A program made the position numbers and the translations under genes. This document shows positions 5,780 to 7,028 of a stretch of 7,028 nt of DNA, piece after piece. The notes beneath the pieces were generated by a model. The model did not search any database. It was not told the origin of the DNA and saw nothing but the letters and a program-made list of their open reading frames with translations. Source of the DNA: SG8-41 sp036555035 (lineage in GTDB: Bacteria > Pseudomonadota > Gammaproteobacteria > Burkholderiales > SG8-41); contig DATBMB010000052.1 in assembly GCA_036555035.1 (NCBI GenBank), forward strand, positions 1 through 7,028. The letters run 5' to 3'. How positions within the stretch are numbered: the first letter of the stretch is position 1; each line of letters begins with the position of its first letter.

Positions 5780-7028
5780 TCAGCCGCCGGCGCGAGTGAG
5801 CTTCAGGTCGCACTTGCGCGACCCCAGTATTCCCGAGCCTCGATAGCCCTGGGCGTCGAACCGCCCGTCGAATCGAACCGGATAGCTCGCGCCGTACGCT
5901 GACTTCATGCTCGAAATACCGCTGCCCGCCAGCGCGAGCCGGTCATCGTCGGCCACTCTGCCCTGGAACTGCCCGGAACGGGGTTGTCCCAGCTTGCCCC
6001 AGGTAACGCGAGCCTCGCCGGAACGAATCTCGGCCTTGCCATCCCAGCCCCCCGCAGTGAATTCCTTGAACGCTTCGCACTCGAACCGGGCGTTCCAGGA
6101 TCCGTCGAATCGCCCGGCGTTGACTGCAGGCGCGGCTGGAGGCTTCGCCACCGGCACGCTCCGGTCTCCGGCTTTCGGCGTTGCCGCGGCCGCAACTTTC
6201 GCCTTCGTTTTTGCGTCCGCCACGCGCTTGGCCTCGGCCGTGGCGAGTGCGTCCAGACGCGCGCGAGCGAGCGGGGCGAACGTGCCCTCGGGATATCTGG
6301 CGAGATAGGCATTGAGCTCCGCGGGATTGCTCGAGTTGCGCACCGACTCCCAGAACAGGGCTTCCTGCTCCGGGCGTCCGCTCTTGGGCGCATCAGTTTG
6401 CGGCGATTGGACCGCGGCCCTGCGCTCCGGAGGCGGTGGCGCTGCCCTGGCCGCGGCTTTCGACTTCGCCTCGGCCGCGGCGAGGGCGGCGATGCGGGCG
6501 CGCGCGAGCGGCGCAAACGTGCCCTCGGGATATTTCGCGAGATAGGCTTCGAGCTCCGCCGGGTTGTTGCTGCCGCGCACCGATTCCCAGAAGACCACTT
6601 CATCCGGCTGTGCCCGGGCGGGCGCCGGCGGCTCCTTGGGCGCTGCGGCTGACCGTTCCGCCGCGGGCGGTAGCGTGCCCGTCCGGTGCGAAACGAATTG
6701 CCAGACGCCTGCTCCGGCCACGAGCGCAACGACCCCCGCTGCGATCGCCCATGCTCCGCGCCACGCGGGCCCCCGCAGCGGAGCCGATGCCGCGCCTGAC
6801 CCGGGCGGGACGGTTTGCGCGCGCGGCGGGCTGCTCGGATCCACGGCGGCGGCCGGCTTGAGAATCTCGGCGATGATCGTCTCTTCCGACACCGCCGGGC
6901 TCACGGGCGCGGCGTGAGCTTCGAGGAGCGCGGCGTGGAACGCCGCGGCCGTCTGGTAGCGGTCCTCCGGCCGCTTCGCCAGCGCCTTCGCGACGATCGC
7001 GTCGTAGCGATCCCAGCGATGGCCGGGA
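5780..7028 (-). CDS. PknB-like Ser/Thr protein kinase, C-terminal part with extracytoplasmic repeats (5' partial)
   Basis: The frame is open to the window edge, so GTG 6904 is internal; 415 residues are visible. Residues about 9-35 (YDAIVAKALAKRPEDRYQTA) match the end of bacterial Hanks-type kinase domains, including the conserved Arg of PEDRYQTA; the catalytic motifs lie outside the window. A Pro-rich linker leads to one membrane helix (about 92-113: AWAIAAGVVALVAGAGVWQF). Two copies of a helical repeat follow, FWESVR..NPAEL.AYLA.YPEGTFAPLARAR, at residues 142-182 and 221-261, separated by Ala/Pro/Lys-rich linkers. A final domain of about 105 residues (307-412) begins FDGSWNARFEC. It is Gly-rich, probably all-beta, and has Cys317 and Cys406 that could form a disulfide. 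The expected topology puts the kinase inside and the repeats and last domain in the periplasm, as a sensor; that role is inferred. PASTA repeats, usual in PknB of Gram-positives, are absent. The kinase call rests on a short segment but is characteristic. Confidence 0.8.
   Translation of the reverse strand, partial: PGHRWDRYDAIVAKALAKRPEDRYQTAAAFHAALLEAHAAPVSPAVSEETIIAEILKPAAAVDPSSPPRAQTVPPGSGAASAPLRGPAWRGAWAIAAGVVALVAGAGVWQFVSHRTGTLPPAAERSAAAPKEPPAPARAQPDEVVFWESVRGSNNPAELEAYLAKYPEGTFAPLARARIAALAAAEAKSKAAARAAPPPPERRAAVQSPQTDAPKSGRPEQEALFWESVRNSSNPAELNAYLARYPEGTFAPLARARLDALATAEAKRVADAKTKAKVAAAATPKAGDRSVPVAKPPAAPAVNAGRFDGSWNARFECEAFKEFTAGGWDGKAEIRSGEARVTWGKLGQPRSGQFQGRVADDDRLALAGSGISSMKSAYGASYPVRFDGRFDAQGYRGSGILGSRKCDLKLTRAGG
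6245..6367 (-). repeat. Intragenic repeat, second copy in the kinase ectodomain
   Basis: This codes for the unit beginning QEALFWESVRNSSNPAELNA. The block YPEGTFAPLARAR is identical in both copies, and the DNA for YPEGT is the same in both except at the edges. Surrounding linkers differ more, as expected for an older duplication with the repeat core under selection. Confidence 0.8.
6482..6604 (-). repeat. Intragenic repeat, first copy in the kinase ectodomain
   Basis: This codes for the 41-residue unit beginning DEVVFWESVRGSNNPAELEA. It matches the second copy (6245-6367) at 32 of 41 residues when aligned by eye without gaps. The copies are offset by 237 bases (79 codons), so the duplication is in frame. 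The unit resembles the helical repeats found in some proteobacterial caspase-like and SH3-containing proteins. Confidence 0.8.

Noticed and set aside
5984..6652. Plus-strand open frame of 222 codons opposite the kinase
   Set aside because: Its apparent internal repeats merely mirror the kinase repeats on the other strand; composition is Arg/Gly-rich and no start signal is evident.

Overview
This window looks like chromosomal DNA from a GC-rich proteobacterium, most likely a betaproteobacterium. The grounds are the strong G/C bias at third codon positions, a GspE/PilB-type ATPase, an Ada-type repair protein, a proteobacterial-style Amt with a cleavable signal peptide, and a membrane Ser/Thr kinase. 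The lineage is inferred from the style of the genes; no marker gene is present. I see no rRNA, tRNA, CRISPR array, integrase or transposase.

Layout. (1) Positions 1-1335 (+): the 3' part of a GspE/PilB-family secretion or pilus ATPase, with its start outside the window. (2) 1383-2261 (+): an AraC-type DNA-binding domain fused to an O6-methylguanine-DNA methyltransferase, that is, Ada without its N-terminal zinc domain. (3) 2328-2756 (+): a hot-dog thioesterase very close in sequence to fluoroacetyl-CoA thioesterase FlK. (4) 2764-3228 (+): a SnoaL/NTF2-fold protein only 7 bases after it. (5) 3335-4651 (+): an Amt ammonium channel with its own strong ribosome binding site. (6) 4652-4879: a non-coding stretch with two hairpins back to back and, after them, a two-copy composite direct repeat. 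(7) 4880-5776 (+): an exported metallo-beta-lactamase-fold hydrolase. (8) 5780-7028 (-): the C-terminal part of a PknB-like Ser/Thr kinase with a membrane anchor, two 79-residue-spaced extracytoplasmic repeats and a terminal beta-rich domain. Its stop codon faces that of the hydrolase across 3 bases.

How the genes work together. Genes 1-5 point the same way with short gaps, so genes 2-4 may share a transcript. Only the thioesterase/SnoaL pair has spacing that strongly suggests co-translation. The genes do not form one recognisable pathway: they cover secretion, DNA alkylation repair, acyl-CoA hydrolysis, ammonium uptake, periplasmic hydrolysis and signalling. The parts most worth a second look are the structured amt/hydrolase spacer, the FlK-like enzyme with its changed gate residue, and the kinase ectodomain. 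I found no convincing new multi-gene defence or mobile system.
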